Program-made: the position numbers and the translations under genes
The notes under the pieces: generated by a model
Seen by the model: the letters and a program-made list of their open reading frames with translations, nothing else
Told to the model about the DNA's origin: nothing
The model's database searches: none
In this document: positions 1 through 6,430 of the stretch, piece after piece
Position numbering within the stretch: the first letter of the stretch is position 1
How the letters are laid out: each line of letters begins with the position of its first letter
From: NORP240 sp942492445
GTDB taxonomy: Bacteria > Pseudomonadota > Gammaproteobacteria > Pseudomonadales > Pseudohongiellaceae
Direction: 5' to 3'
NCBI GenBank assembly: GCA_942492445.1
Contig: CALOEW010000044.1
Location: 1 to 10,696 of the forward strand
DNA: 10,696 nt

Positions 1-16
1 CGTTTTGTATTATCGG

Positions 17-54
17 CCCGCGCCTGCGAACAGCTTCAAAGGCGCGGGTTTTTC
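17..54 (+). terminator. Rho-independent terminator of an off-window gene
   Basis: A perfect 9-bp GC-rich stem (17-25 pairing with 40-48, sequence CCCGCGCCT/AGGCGCGGG) encloses a 14-base loop and is followed at once by five T on the plus strand (49-53). This is the standard intrinsic terminator layout. No plus-strand gene precedes it in the window, so it most likely ends a rightward gene left of position 1. The minus strand has no T-run after the stem, so it should act rightward only. Confidence 0.85.
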
Positions 55-134
55 CAGGGTATCATTCTTCTGGGGCGGCTGAATTCCTGGCAGAATCCAC
101 GTCACTTGACTCAAGAGGCCTGTGGATGACAATT

Positions 135-160
135 TTCCCGGCTTCCCGGGAAGGATTTTT
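135..160. terminator. Short GC-rich hairpin, possible weak terminator
   Basis: A 7-bp stem (135-141 with 146-152, TTCCCGG/CCGGGAA) has a 4-base loop and is followed after two G and one A by five T on the plus strand. The T-run is offset from the stem, so termination would be weak. On the minus strand the stem is followed only by a short AATT. It could also be a protein-binding palindrome. Confidence 0.25.
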
Positions 161-299
161 CTCCTTTAGCCATCTCTGACGGGATTCACGGAATTGATGC
201 CTGCAGTGTGCTCAAACTCCTTGGGTGATAAGTCAGCAAGTACTGAATTTGTAAATCAGATAGCGTGTAGGTTTGTTTTCGGGGTTGAAGGATTGTCTG

Positions 300-404
300 T
301 TAGTTGTGGCTTCGAGCGGCGTGGCCGGCAGCGGGTTCCTGCGGCTGCGGACCGCGCTCCTCCGGGTTGCCCTCACTCAGAAAAATGCCCTGGAAAACGG
401 TCAT
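300..404 (-). CDS. Possible 34-residue small protein with strong RBS
   Basis: On the minus strand an ATG at 404-402 opens a 34-codon frame ending with TAA at 302-300. Just upstream is GAGGGAGGAAAA, one of the best Shine-Dalgarno matches in the window, four to five bases from the ATG. The product begins MTVFQGIFLSEGNPEERG and continues as a Pro/Glu/Gln/Ala-rich, probably disordered tail. I recognise no family, signal peptide or membrane segment. It lies about 245 bp downstream of the 79-residue gene on the same strand and could be the last gene of that transcript or independent. The case rests only on the ribosome binding site; a 34-codon frame can arise by chance. Confidence 0.3.
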   Translation of the reverse strand: MTVFQGIFLSEGNPEERGPQPQEPAAGHAARSHN

Positions 405-437
405 TTTTCCTCCCTCGGCGCTGGTCCTTTTATTGCA

Positions 438-491
438 GCCCCAGGAACCCCGGAGGGGTGCAAGTTGCGGAGGATCAGACTCCCCTGGGGC
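438..491. other. Nested inverted repeat, possible structured RNA
   Basis: An outer 8-bp inverted repeat (438-445 GCCCCAGG with 484-491 CCTGGGGC) encloses a compact inner hairpin (447-451 ACCCC, 3-base loop, 455-459 GGGGT). A further 8-bp inverted repeat lies just left (380-387 GAAAAATG with 402-409 CATTTTTC), overlapping the start of the possible small ORF. On the minus strand this structure lies just upstream of that ORF and could be a leader element. It matches no riboswitch or small RNA that I recognise. Confidence 0.25.
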
Positions 492-649
492 GGTGCGATC
501 CCGGAAAATTTATCGCACGCCAATTGATTGTTGGTCGTATAACAAGCTCTCGTTCATGTCTTACAGGGATTAAGAATACAGGAAGTGCCCGGATTCAGGC
601 CGCCGAAAGCCTTCTGGTCATGATTTTGTGGGACAGCAATGTTCCTTTA

Positions 650-889
650 TTATTGGTTTTTTAACTTCCGCAATGAGTCCATCACTTCGGAGAGGCGGTT
701 GTTGTCGGTTTTGCCCATATTTTCCGCCGTGGCAGTGGATTTCTCCTCTTCATCCACTTTCCAGGACTCAAGTATCGCCCGCTTCTGATCAGAGCTAAGC
801 TTCTTATGTTGCAACACCTCGATCGGGTGATTGAAATGATCGGAAGGGTCGCGAATCATGTCGTCAACAGTGACCTTCTTTTCTACCAT
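650..889 (-). CDS. 79-residue soluble protein of unknown function
   Basis: A small, highly charged, soluble protein starting MVEKKVTVDDMIRDPSDHF. Its middle part (roughly residues 23-50: IEVLQHKKLSSDQKRAILES then WKVDEEE) resembles short proteobacterial proteins that pair a 'P..VL....LS..QK..IL..W..D' pattern with an acidic tail; their function is unknown to me. The C-terminus (about residues 58-79) is a polar, probably helical stretch. I chose the ATG at 889 because CGGAGG sits about six bases upstream. The frame stays open to a GTG at 1030, but that extension would run into the yqaA coding region and lacks such a site. The gene follows yqaA by 56 bp on the same strand and may be the tail of that operon. 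Confidence 0.75.
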   Translation of the reverse strand: MVEKKVTVDDMIRDPSDHFNHPIEVLQHKKLSSDQKRAILESWKVDEEEKSTATAENMGKTDNNRLSEVMDSLRKLKNQ

Positions 890-945
890 TGGAACCTCCG
901 ATTGTGATATCGTTCCGGGCAGCATAACACAGATCATCGTGACTG

Positions 946-1377
946 CTAAATTACAGACCAGGCATTCAAATAAACTATTATGGTATATCTGGCAGCCTTT
1001 CCAGAGCCAACGAGCAGAAGAAACAGCCACAGCCGCACTTTCATGATGCCGGCAATGAACGTGAGCGCATCTCCACCGATCGGGAGCCAGGCAAGCAGTA
1101 GTGTCCAGAACCCGTACTTACCATACCACAGCTGAGCCTTTCGCAATTGATCCTGCCTGAAGTAGAACCAGCGCCGATCCCGAAAGTGAAGCAGATAATG
1201 CCCCATAACCCAGTTGACAAGTGCTCCCAGGGTATTGCCCAGGGTCGCCACGATCACCAGTGACACCGGTTCACCACCGGCCCTTAGCAGGGCGAACAGT
1301 ATGACTTCCGAATAAAAGGGCAGAATGGTTGCGGCCAGGAAGGCGCTGCTGAACAACAGCAGATAGGAGCCGATCAC
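946..1377 (-). CDS. yqaA: YqaA/DedA-type (VTT domain) membrane protein
   Basis: A 143-residue integral membrane protein of the YqaA branch of the DedA/SNARE-associated (VTT) family. Visible signs are an N-terminal hydrophobic segment with the family's re-entrant-type signature (LLLFSSAFLAATILPFYSE, residues 6-24), GNTLG at 47-51, the basic FRDRRW at 65-70, AWLPIGGD at 96-103, and a C-terminal segment containing GKAARY (126-131). DedA relatives are linked to membrane homeostasis and lipid flipping, but YqaA itself has no settled role. The GTG at 1377-1375 is the likely start: it overlaps the TGA of the upstream hydrolase as GTGA, with GAGG about nine bases upstream, and gives the usual family length. 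A longer frame to 1479 would add an un-family-like N-terminus inside the upstream gene. The overlap implies translational coupling. Confidence 0.85.
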   Translation of the reverse strand: MIGSYLLLFSSAFLAATILPFYSEVILFALLRAGGEPVSLVIVATLGNTLGALVNWVMGHYLLHFRDRRWFYFRQDQLRKAQLWYGKYGFWTLLLAWLPIGGDALTFIAGIMKVRLWLFLLLVGSGKAARYTIIVYLNAWSVI

Positions 1378-2039
1378 CGGGCTTGCCTCACCAGCCAGCG
1401 AAACAGGGCCAGTTGAGAAGGGAGGTAGAGAAGATACTCCGGATGCCACTGAACGCCGATAATCGGCGGCGTGAGACAATACTCAATGGCCTGAACAATG
1501 CCATCCAGGTCGGTTCCCACGGTCTTCAGGCCCTCGCCGTTTTCGTTTATCGCCTGATTGTGCAGGCTGTTGACCCGGAGTTTCCGCTTTCCGCACACTG
1601 TTGCTATCTGGCTGCCTTGCTGCAATGACACCTGTTTTGTGGGCAGCAGGCCCGGTCGGTTACGGGTATGGAAACGAATCGGACGAATGTCCTGGTACAG
1701 GGTTCCCCCCAGTACCACGTTGATCAGTTGCGCACCGCGACAGATGCCCAGCAGGGGAATGCTGCTGCTGAGTGCTTTTTCAATCCAGTGGATCTCAAGC
1801 CTGTCCCTCTCCGGGTCCGGCTTAACTTTTTCTGTAATATCATGCCCGTAGTGCTCGGGACTGATGTCGTCACCACCCCCTATAACAAGCGCTCGAATGT
1901 CGGGGTTTTCAGGTGTATGGTTAACGCTGATTCGATCAGGCGTTGCACCCGCAAGCCTGAGCGCCAGCGCGGTACAGAGCCAGCTGGGCGAAATTCTGCG
2001 ACTATTGCCAGTTACACCAACCCGGATCTTTTCAGCCAT
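1374..2039 (-). CDS. Class I GATase-like hydrolase (peptidase C26/PuuD type)
   Basis: A 221-residue cytosolic enzyme of the class I glutamine amidotransferase fold, closest in type to gamma-glutamyl-GABA hydrolases (Peptidase_C26, PF07722). The catalytic triad is visible: Cys100 in the nucleophile elbow LLGICRGAQ, His199 and Glu201 in GVQWHPEY. The C26-typical VNSLHNQAI lies at 156-164, and the oxyanion segment VIGGGDDISPEHY at 52-64. Members cleave gamma-glutamyl amide bonds, releasing glutamate and an amine. The ATG at 2039 has AGGA about seven bases upstream. The start lies inside the upstream amidoligase gene (28-bp overlap) and the TGA overlaps the GTG of yqaA, so all three are probably translated together. 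Pairing with an amidoligase suggests it removes or edits the bond its partner forms, rather than serving putrescine breakdown, since no puu genes are nearby. The specific substrate is unknown. Confidence 0.85.
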   Translation of the reverse strand: MAEKIRVGVTGNSRRISPSWLCTALALRLAGATPDRISVNHTPENPDIRALVIGGGDDISPEHYGHDITEKVKPDPERDRLEIHWIEKALSSSIPLLGICRGAQLINVVLGGTLYQDIRPIRFHTRNRPGLLPTKQVSLQQGSQIATVCGKRKLRVNSLHNQAINENGEGLKTVGTDLDGIVQAIEYCLTPPIIGVQWHPEYLLYLPSQLALFRWLVRQAR

Positions 2040-2965
2040 ACATCAATCCTGTCGATCCATTCCGATTCGTCAACGCCAAATGCCGGGCGCCAGTACAGTA
2101 GAAACTCGTCGCAAAGAGCAGCGAGCGTGTCGGGCCTGGAAGCCAGCTCTTCAACAACACACCAGAGATTCCAGGATTCCGCCAGCGACCAGCCGGTTTC
2201 GTCGATCAGGCAGTCTGGCAACCGATAGTGAAATGTAGGCCGTGCCTGAATGCGAAGATCGTCCACCCTGGCTTTGATGCGGTCGGGATCGATTTCCTTG
2301 AAGAGGGGCAGCATGTCAAGTGCCCTGTTCCGTGTAGGGTTGAAATGGAGGTAGTCCTCGATAATCCGCTCCAGGGAAGGTTGCCGGGAGGAGATCACCT
2401 GTTTCAGATACCGGTCCGGATAGAGGTCCACGTAAGGAGTGATACGCCTGGTGAGATTTACTTTGTGCGCTTTTACCAACCACCATTGCAACAGGCAGAA
2501 GGCTTTCAGGTAGGCATCGATGATGGACTCGGACTGTTCGGGAATTTCAGGATTAACGTGAACACCGTAAGCGGCAAACGGTGAGTCGTCTGTTCCCCTG
2601 GCGCCGGTTTGTCTGAGTTGCACTATCAGGCAGTCCAGCCGGTACAGTTCAGTGATGTTCAAGGGCGGGCATACTATTTCCACGGGCACAAGCAGGCTGG
2701 CGGTATCGCTGAGCAGGCTGAGTTCGTAGTAGTAGTCCTGGTGTTCACGGGCCAGCTTTTTCAGGTAACTCCAGTCGATCTCGACGCGAAAGCTTCCCAG
2801 AACCGGAACTTCGATCTGCAACTCGGCGGCGGTCGAGCTGACGAGTTCACCGTCCAGAGACGACAACAGGGCGTCTCCCGCTTTGCCCAGGGTAAGGCCG
2901 GTGAATTCCAGCTCGAAGCCGACCCTGCGTTCACGGCCGTCGGTGGTCTCCAGGCAGGGCGGCAA
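2012..2965 (-). CDS. Amidoligase_2 family protein (putative COOH-NH2 ligase)
   Basis: A 317-residue protein of the Amidoligase_2 family (PF12224), related to the glutamine synthetase/glutamate-cysteine ligase fold, expected to join a carboxylate to an amine using ATP. Diagnostic features are RRVGFELEF near the N-terminus (residues 13-21; Glu18 and Glu20 are candidate metal/ATP ligands), VEIVCPP (95-101), YGVHVNPE (133-140, like the catalytic His/Asn strand of gamma-glutamyl ligases), FNPTRN (208-213) and PTFHYRLP (243-250). No signal peptide or membrane segment is seen. An in-frame TAG lies nine codons upstream of the TTG at 2965, so that TTG is the only reasonable start that keeps the N-terminal motif; the ribosome binding site is weak. 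It overlaps the hydrolase gene by 28 bp and sits 154 bp after the cysteine hydrolase gene. The substrates cannot be read from the sequence. Confidence 0.85.
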   Translation of the reverse strand: MPPCLETTDGRERRVGFELEFTGLTLGKAGDALLSSLDGELVSSTAAELQIEVPVLGSFRVEIDWSYLKKLAREHQDYYYELSLLSDTASLLVPVEIVCPPLNITELYRLDCLIVQLRQTGARGTDDSPFAAYGVHVNPEIPEQSESIIDAYLKAFCLLQWWLVKAHKVNLTRRITPYVDLYPDRYLKQVISSRQPSLERIIEDYLHFNPTRNRALDMLPLFKEIDPDRIKARVDDLRIQARPTFHYRLPDCLIDETGWSLAESWNLWCVVEELASRPDTLAALCDEFLLYWRPAFGVDESEWIDRIDVWLKRSGLV

Positions 2966-3119
2966 CCTGTAGGCCTGTGAGTGCTATCGCTCAATTTCAT
3001 CCACTCCAAGTACTGTCTACCCTGGCACTTCCCGGATCAGCACTGCGGATGAATCCTGTCAGTTTCACTTTATCCATGGTTTGCAGTTGACGTTACCAGA
3101 CTGTGAAATTTCGTAGAGT

Positions 3120-3815
3120 CTACTCCTCACTGATTACTTCCCTCAGTGCCTCGTTCGTGGTGACTACCCGGGCATAGCGGTCGTCTGTGGTCAATAGTGT
3201 CGCATCGTGCAACTCCTGGGTTATCGCAGCAGTGGCGTCGCTGATCAAACGGACGTCGAACCCAAGATCGCTGGCGCTTCTCACGGCGCTGCTGATGCAC
3301 TCGTTGGTATACACGCCACTGACGAATAATTTCTGGACGCCGAGGTTTCGCAGTACGTATTCGAGGTTGGTGGATACGAAAACTCCGCTGGCGGTCTTGT
3401 TCACGACAATTTCATTGTCAATGGGAGCTACCTCGGGGAGAAACTCGGCCAGCTCTGAGCCGGGGGCGGCATGTAACCCCAGACGTTTGTGTTCCAGGCT
3501 GCGGTCACGACCGTCCTCGGTCAGTGATTGAATTCGACAGTGGATGACTTCGGCTCCAGAATCGCGGAACGCCTTCTGCAGTTTCCTGACATTGGGAATA
3601 ACCAATGAATCGATTCGTTCGAGGTAGTACTTGATAGACCGTTCTGACACACCCGCTTCCCGATGACTTTCAAAAATCCCGTACCCTTCCCGGCACCCCA
3701 GAACCTGCAAATCAATACATAGGAGCGCCTGTTGCCACGGCATCTCAAGCCGAGGTTCGTAACGTGCCAGAGTGCCCGCTATCTGATAGGGCTCGTACCG
3801 ATCGTTTTTACTCAT
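3120..3815 (-). CDS. Isochorismatase-family cysteine hydrolase
   Basis: A 231-residue cytosolic hydrolase of the isochorismatase-like superfamily (PF00857), whose members cut amide, imide or N-carbamoyl bonds (nicotinamidase, biuret, ureidoacrylate and N-carbamoylsarcosine hydrolases). The catalytic triad is in place: Asp35 in LLCIDLQ, Lys140 in VVNKTASGVF, and nucleophile Cys173 in VSGVYTNECISS. The Cys rules out a true isochorismatase, which has Gly there. An unusual stretch of about 27 residues precedes the first strand. The ATG at 3815 is only 6 bp after the carbamate kinase stop and has no strong ribosome binding site, so translation probably depends on the upstream gene. The neighbour suggests a substrate that yields carbamate or ammonia, but this is inference; nicotinamidase-like or other amide substrates remain possible. 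Confidence 0.85.
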   Translation of the reverse strand: MSKNDRYEPYQIAGTLARYEPRLEMPWQQALLCIDLQVLGCREGYGIFESHREAGVSERSIKYYLERIDSLVIPNVRKLQKAFRDSGAEVIHCRIQSLTEDGRDRSLEHKRLGLHAAPGSELAEFLPEVAPIDNEIVVNKTASGVFVSTNLEYVLRNLGVQKLFVSGVYTNECISSAVRSASDLGFDVRLISDATAAITQELHDATLLTTDDRYARVVTTNEALREVISEE

Positions 3816-3821
3816 TGTCAG

Positions 3822-4724
3822 TCAAGGACGCTGTGCGGGGTATACCCGGGTGCCTGCCTGTAGTTCTAATAAGGAGGATAAATCCTCGAGGGCCCCGACA
3901 ACAGCAGTATTTCCAGTAGCATCGACAAAGTTACAGGCTGCTGCGGCCTTAGGTCCCATGGTTCCTGGCGCCAGCTCCATTGCCGCAAGACCATCCGCAG
4001 TAATACTGTCTATCAATTTTCTGTTGGTGGCTGTCCAATCCTGATAGATGCCGGGTACATCTGTAGCCATCACCAGCAGCCTGGCGTCCAGTTGAATTGC
4101 CAGCAGTGCACTGGCCAGATCCTTGTCAATTACGGCTTCTACTCCCTGGAATCTGCCCTGTGGTCCTCGAGCTACAGGTATGCCACCTCCGCCCGCACAG
4201 ATCACTGCATGGCCGCTCTTCACCAGGTCACGTACCACGGTCGCCTGCAGAATTCTTCGAGGCAGGGGTGAGGGGACGATACGCCTGCAATTGCCGTTTT
4301 CCTCGATAAACTCCCAGCCATACCGCTCTGCCAGCTGCATGGCATCGGCCGCGGGAATCCAAGGACCCACAGGTTTTGTTGGGTGCTTGAAGGCCGGATC
4401 GGCACCATCCACCTCGATTCTGGTCAGCAGCGTCACCGGGGAGAATTTCTCCGCCAGGCTGTTGCCCAGTTCCTGTTCGATGAGGTAACCAAGCCAACCT
4501 TCCACTTCGGCATCCAGAACATCCAGCGGTACTTTGCCAACCTCCGAGTCATTCAGAGAGAGCATGCCGATCTGGGGTCCGCTACCGTGGGTGATCACCA
4601 GACCTGCACCGGCGTAACCGGAAAGCGTTGCACAGGCCTTTTTCAGACCGGTTATTTCCATGGAACCCGGTCGGTTCTTCAGGGCGTTTCCACCCAATGC
4701 AATTACCAGCGGATTGTTTGCCAT
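3822..4724 (-). CDS. arcC: Carbamate kinase
   Basis: A 300-residue member of the amino acid kinase family (PF00696), normal length for carbamate kinase, which interconverts carbamoyl phosphate + ADP and carbamate + ATP. Motifs in order: ALGGNAL (9-15), THGSGPQIG (45-53; the family usually has THGNGPQ, so Asn is Ser here), PTKPVGP (115-121), RRIVPSPLP (147-155), CAGGGGIPV (176-184), EAVIDKDLA (196-204), TDVPGIY (221-227), GTMGPKA (254-260). The ATG at 4724 has AGGAG about 14 bases upstream, a little far. The gene lies 77 bp after nhaA with no clear terminator between, and 6 bp before the cysteine hydrolase. No ornithine, oxamate or putrescine transcarbamylase or arginine deiminase is present, so the usual fermentative context is missing and the carbamoyl phosphate source or sink is unknown. 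Confidence 0.93.
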   Translation of the reverse strand: MANNPLVIALGGNALKNRPGSMEITGLKKACATLSGYAGAGLVITHGSGPQIGMLSLNDSEVGKVPLDVLDAEVEGWLGYLIEQELGNSLAEKFSPVTLLTRIEVDGADPAFKHPTKPVGPWIPAADAMQLAERYGWEFIEENGNCRRIVPSPLPRRILQATVVRDLVKSGHAVICAGGGGIPVARGPQGRFQGVEAVIDKDLASALLAIQLDARLLVMATDVPGIYQDWTATNRKLIDSITADGLAAMELAPGTMGPKAAAACNFVDATGNTAVVGALEDLSSLLELQAGTRVYPAQRP

Positions 4725-4801
4725 TGTTGCCGTTTTCTCTCCTTCAGCAGCAGACTCGCGTTACCGACTTCCCTGGCCTGGTAAACCGCGCCGGGGGCAG
4801 A

Positions 4802-6178
4802 TCACTTCTGTTCCGGCCCGGTCGGGAGGAACCTCAACCACAGGTAGCCGATGACCCCTGACAGCAGGGAAGCCGCCATGATTCCGGTTTTGGCAACGAT
4901 CAGAGGTTCTGAGGCTTCATCGAACCCGAGGCCGGCTATGAATATTGACATGGTAAAACCCATGCCCGCCAGCAGGCCAAGGCCGAAAGTGTGTTTCAGC
5001 TCCATGCCTCGCGGCAGCTTTCCCCAGCCCAATCTCACGACGATCGAAGTCGCCAGGAGAATGCCAATTGGTTTACCCACGACAAGACCAAGGACTATTC
5101 CCAATGCCAGAGGCTGGTGGAAAAACTCGAGCAGGTTGAAATCCTGCAGTGGGATACCAGCGTTAGCCAGTGCAAACAGGGGTAACACCAGCAGCGCGAC
5201 CGGATGTTCCAGTGTGCGTTCCCAGAGCTGCAGCGGAGTTGTGGCTTCTTCAGCGGCTTCTTTTACCCGCTCAACCAGAAAATGATGGTCCTGCTCGGCA
5301 AGTACAGGATTGTCCTCCTTGCTCTTCTTCACTCGGCGAACGAACTCGTTGATCAGCTTTCGTGTTTTCCGCACGAAGTTCCGTGGACTTCTGGCCGGTC
5401 GTGCTGGAACGGTCAGTGCAACAAGTACGCCAGCCAGGGTTGCGTGGACTCCGGACCCCATCATGGCAGCCCACACAAGTCCTCCGCCGCAGAAGAACAC
5501 GGCCGGGTGGCGGATCCCGGCACGGTTGGCGGCCAGCAAACAGAGGATAAGCAGAGAGGCTGCGATGACGTACTGCAGGTCAAGGCTGCTGGTATAGAAG
5601 AGCGCAATGACCAGTACCGCACCCATGTCGTCTATGATGGCAAGTGCCAGCAGAAAAGCGGTGAGCCCATAAGGTATGCGACGCCCGAGCAGAGTCAGCA
5701 CACCGATGGCAAACGCGGTATCGGTCGCCATGGGAATGGCCCAGCCGCGCAGGCTGGCCTGTCCGTAGTTAAGCAGCATGAACGTCAGGGCTGGAACCAG
5801 CATGCCGCCAATTGCGGCAGCTATGACCGGGACGGCCCGGTTGGCCTTGCGCAGTTCTCCAACCAGCAGTTCTCGCTTTATTTCCAACCCGATGACAAAG
5901 AAGAACAGGGACATGAACGCATCGTTGAGCCAGTGTCTCAGGCTCATGGTGAATCGATAGTCACCGAAAATCAGACCGACCTGAGCCTCCACCAGCTCTT
6001 CGTAAAACGGGTAGGCAGTGGAATTGGCCACCAGCAACGCGATGATTGCGCAGCAAAGCAGGAGCAGGCTTGCGGTTTTCTGGTCGCGGACTATGTACTG
6101 CAAAGGCCTGACGATTTTGCCTACACCACGGTAAAAAATGGTGGCAGAAGCCGCTGGTTCATTACTTTTCTGAGACAT
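4802..6178 (-). CDS. nhaA: Na+/H+ antiporter NhaA
   Basis: A 458-residue inner-membrane antiporter (PF06965) that expels Na+ (or Li+) in exchange for H+ and so controls cytoplasmic pH and sodium. It shows a short polar N-terminus, about twelve hydrophobic segments, FFFVIGLEIKREL (92-104), MATDTAFAIGVLTLLG (150-165, the Thr-Asp unwound helix), the ion-binding Asp183-Asp184 in LAIIDDMGAV, Lys369 in VVGKPIGI, and GMGFTMSIFIA (405-415). A charged insert of about 60 residues (258-318) joins the two halves; it is longer than in E. coli NhaA (388 residues) and accounts for much of the extra length. The ATG at 6178 lacks a good Shine-Dalgarno site. It is the first gene of the leftward run and shares a 252-bp divergent region with the methyltransferase gene. 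Confidence 0.95.
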   Translation of the reverse strand: MSQKSNEPAASATIFYRGVGKIVRPLQYIVRDQKTASLLLLCCAIIALLVANSTAYPFYEELVEAQVGLIFGDYRFTMSLRHWLNDAFMSLFFFVIGLEIKRELLVGELRKANRAVPVIAAAIGGMLVPALTFMLLNYGQASLRGWAIPMATDTAFAIGVLTLLGRRIPYGLTAFLLALAIIDDMGAVLVIALFYTSSLDLQYVIAASLLILCLLAANRAGIRHPAVFFCGGGLVWAAMMGSGVHATLAGVLVALTVPARPARSPRNFVRKTRKLINEFVRRVKKSKEDNPVLAEQDHHFLVERVKEAAEEATTPLQLWERTLEHPVALLVLPLFALANAGIPLQDFNLLEFFHQPLALGIVLGLVVGKPIGILLATSIVVRLGWGKLPRGMELKHTFGLGLLAGMGFTMSIFIAGLGFDEASEPLIVAKTGIMAASLLSGVIGYLWLRFLPTGPEQK

Positions 6179-6430
6179 GGTTTCATTGCCATTGTACAGC
6201 CCTGCAGAGAGAAATAAACCGCGCTGAGGGAAATACAGGCTGGCGGCAATTCCGGTATTCTCAAGTCAAAGCTTTGTGACCGGTGATTGTGCAATACGGC
6301 TTTCAGGCAATAAACCCGCTACAATACCGTTCTCCTAAACACTAGGGCTGATTGAATTGTTTGGCCGCCGCCGGGTGGGTCTGGAATAGCCGCGATCAGG
6401 TTCCGGTTAACTGCTTGATAGGGAATAAGA
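6179..6430. promoter_or_regulatory. Divergent intergenic region, nhaA / arsM-like gene
   Basis: This 252-bp spacer separates two divergent genes and must hold at least one promoter in each direction. A TACAAT at 6320-6325 is a fair plus-strand -10 candidate but lacks a matching -35 at normal spacing (17 bp upstream reads CGGCTT). A TTGACT on the minus strand near 6266-6271 is a possible -35 for nhaA with no good -10 at 17 bp. I see no clear ArsR-type inverted repeat. AGGG about eight bases before the ATG at 6431 is the likely ribosome binding site of the plus-strand gene. Confidence 0.4.

Larger units (their letters stand above)
55..649. other. Long stretch without a confident gene
   Basis: About 600 bases lie between the left-edge terminator and the stop of the 79-residue protein gene. 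The open frames here have no recognisable domain or convincing codon pattern. The longest runs from a TTG at 194 to 664 on the plus strand and reads as low-complexity Arg/Pro/Ser-rich text. What can be seen are inverted repeats (135-152, 380-409, 438-491) and one short leftward ORF with a strong ribosome binding site (300-404), listed separately. The leftward cluster probably ends its transcript somewhere here, but I see no clear leftward terminator. Confidence 0.6.

Noticed and set aside
194..664. A 156-codon plus-strand frame in the left gap
   Set aside because: It starts with TTG without a ribosome binding site, reads as Arg/Pro/Ser-rich text with no domain, and overlaps the 79-residue gene on the other strand.
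946..1479. Extended yqaA start at 1479
   Set aside because: The added 34 residues are unlike the family N-terminus and come from the upstream hydrolase gene; the GTG at 1377 gives a GTGA overlap and normal length.
2997..3077. A 26-codon minus-strand frame between the cysteine hydrolase and amidoligase genes
   Set aside because: Weak ribosome binding site and no recognisable product; mentioned only as a possible leader peptide.
5204..6217. A 337-codon frame antisense to nhaA
   Set aside because: nhaA is unmistakable on the other strand. The antisense product is rich in Gln, His, Arg and Gly with no recognisable domain, as expected from a shadow of GC-rich membrane-protein codons.
6297..6325. 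Sigma70 promoter at CGGCTT-17 bp-TACAAT for the ArsM-like gene
   Set aside because: The -10 is fair but the -35 matches poorly, so it is noted within the divergent region and not called as a promoter.
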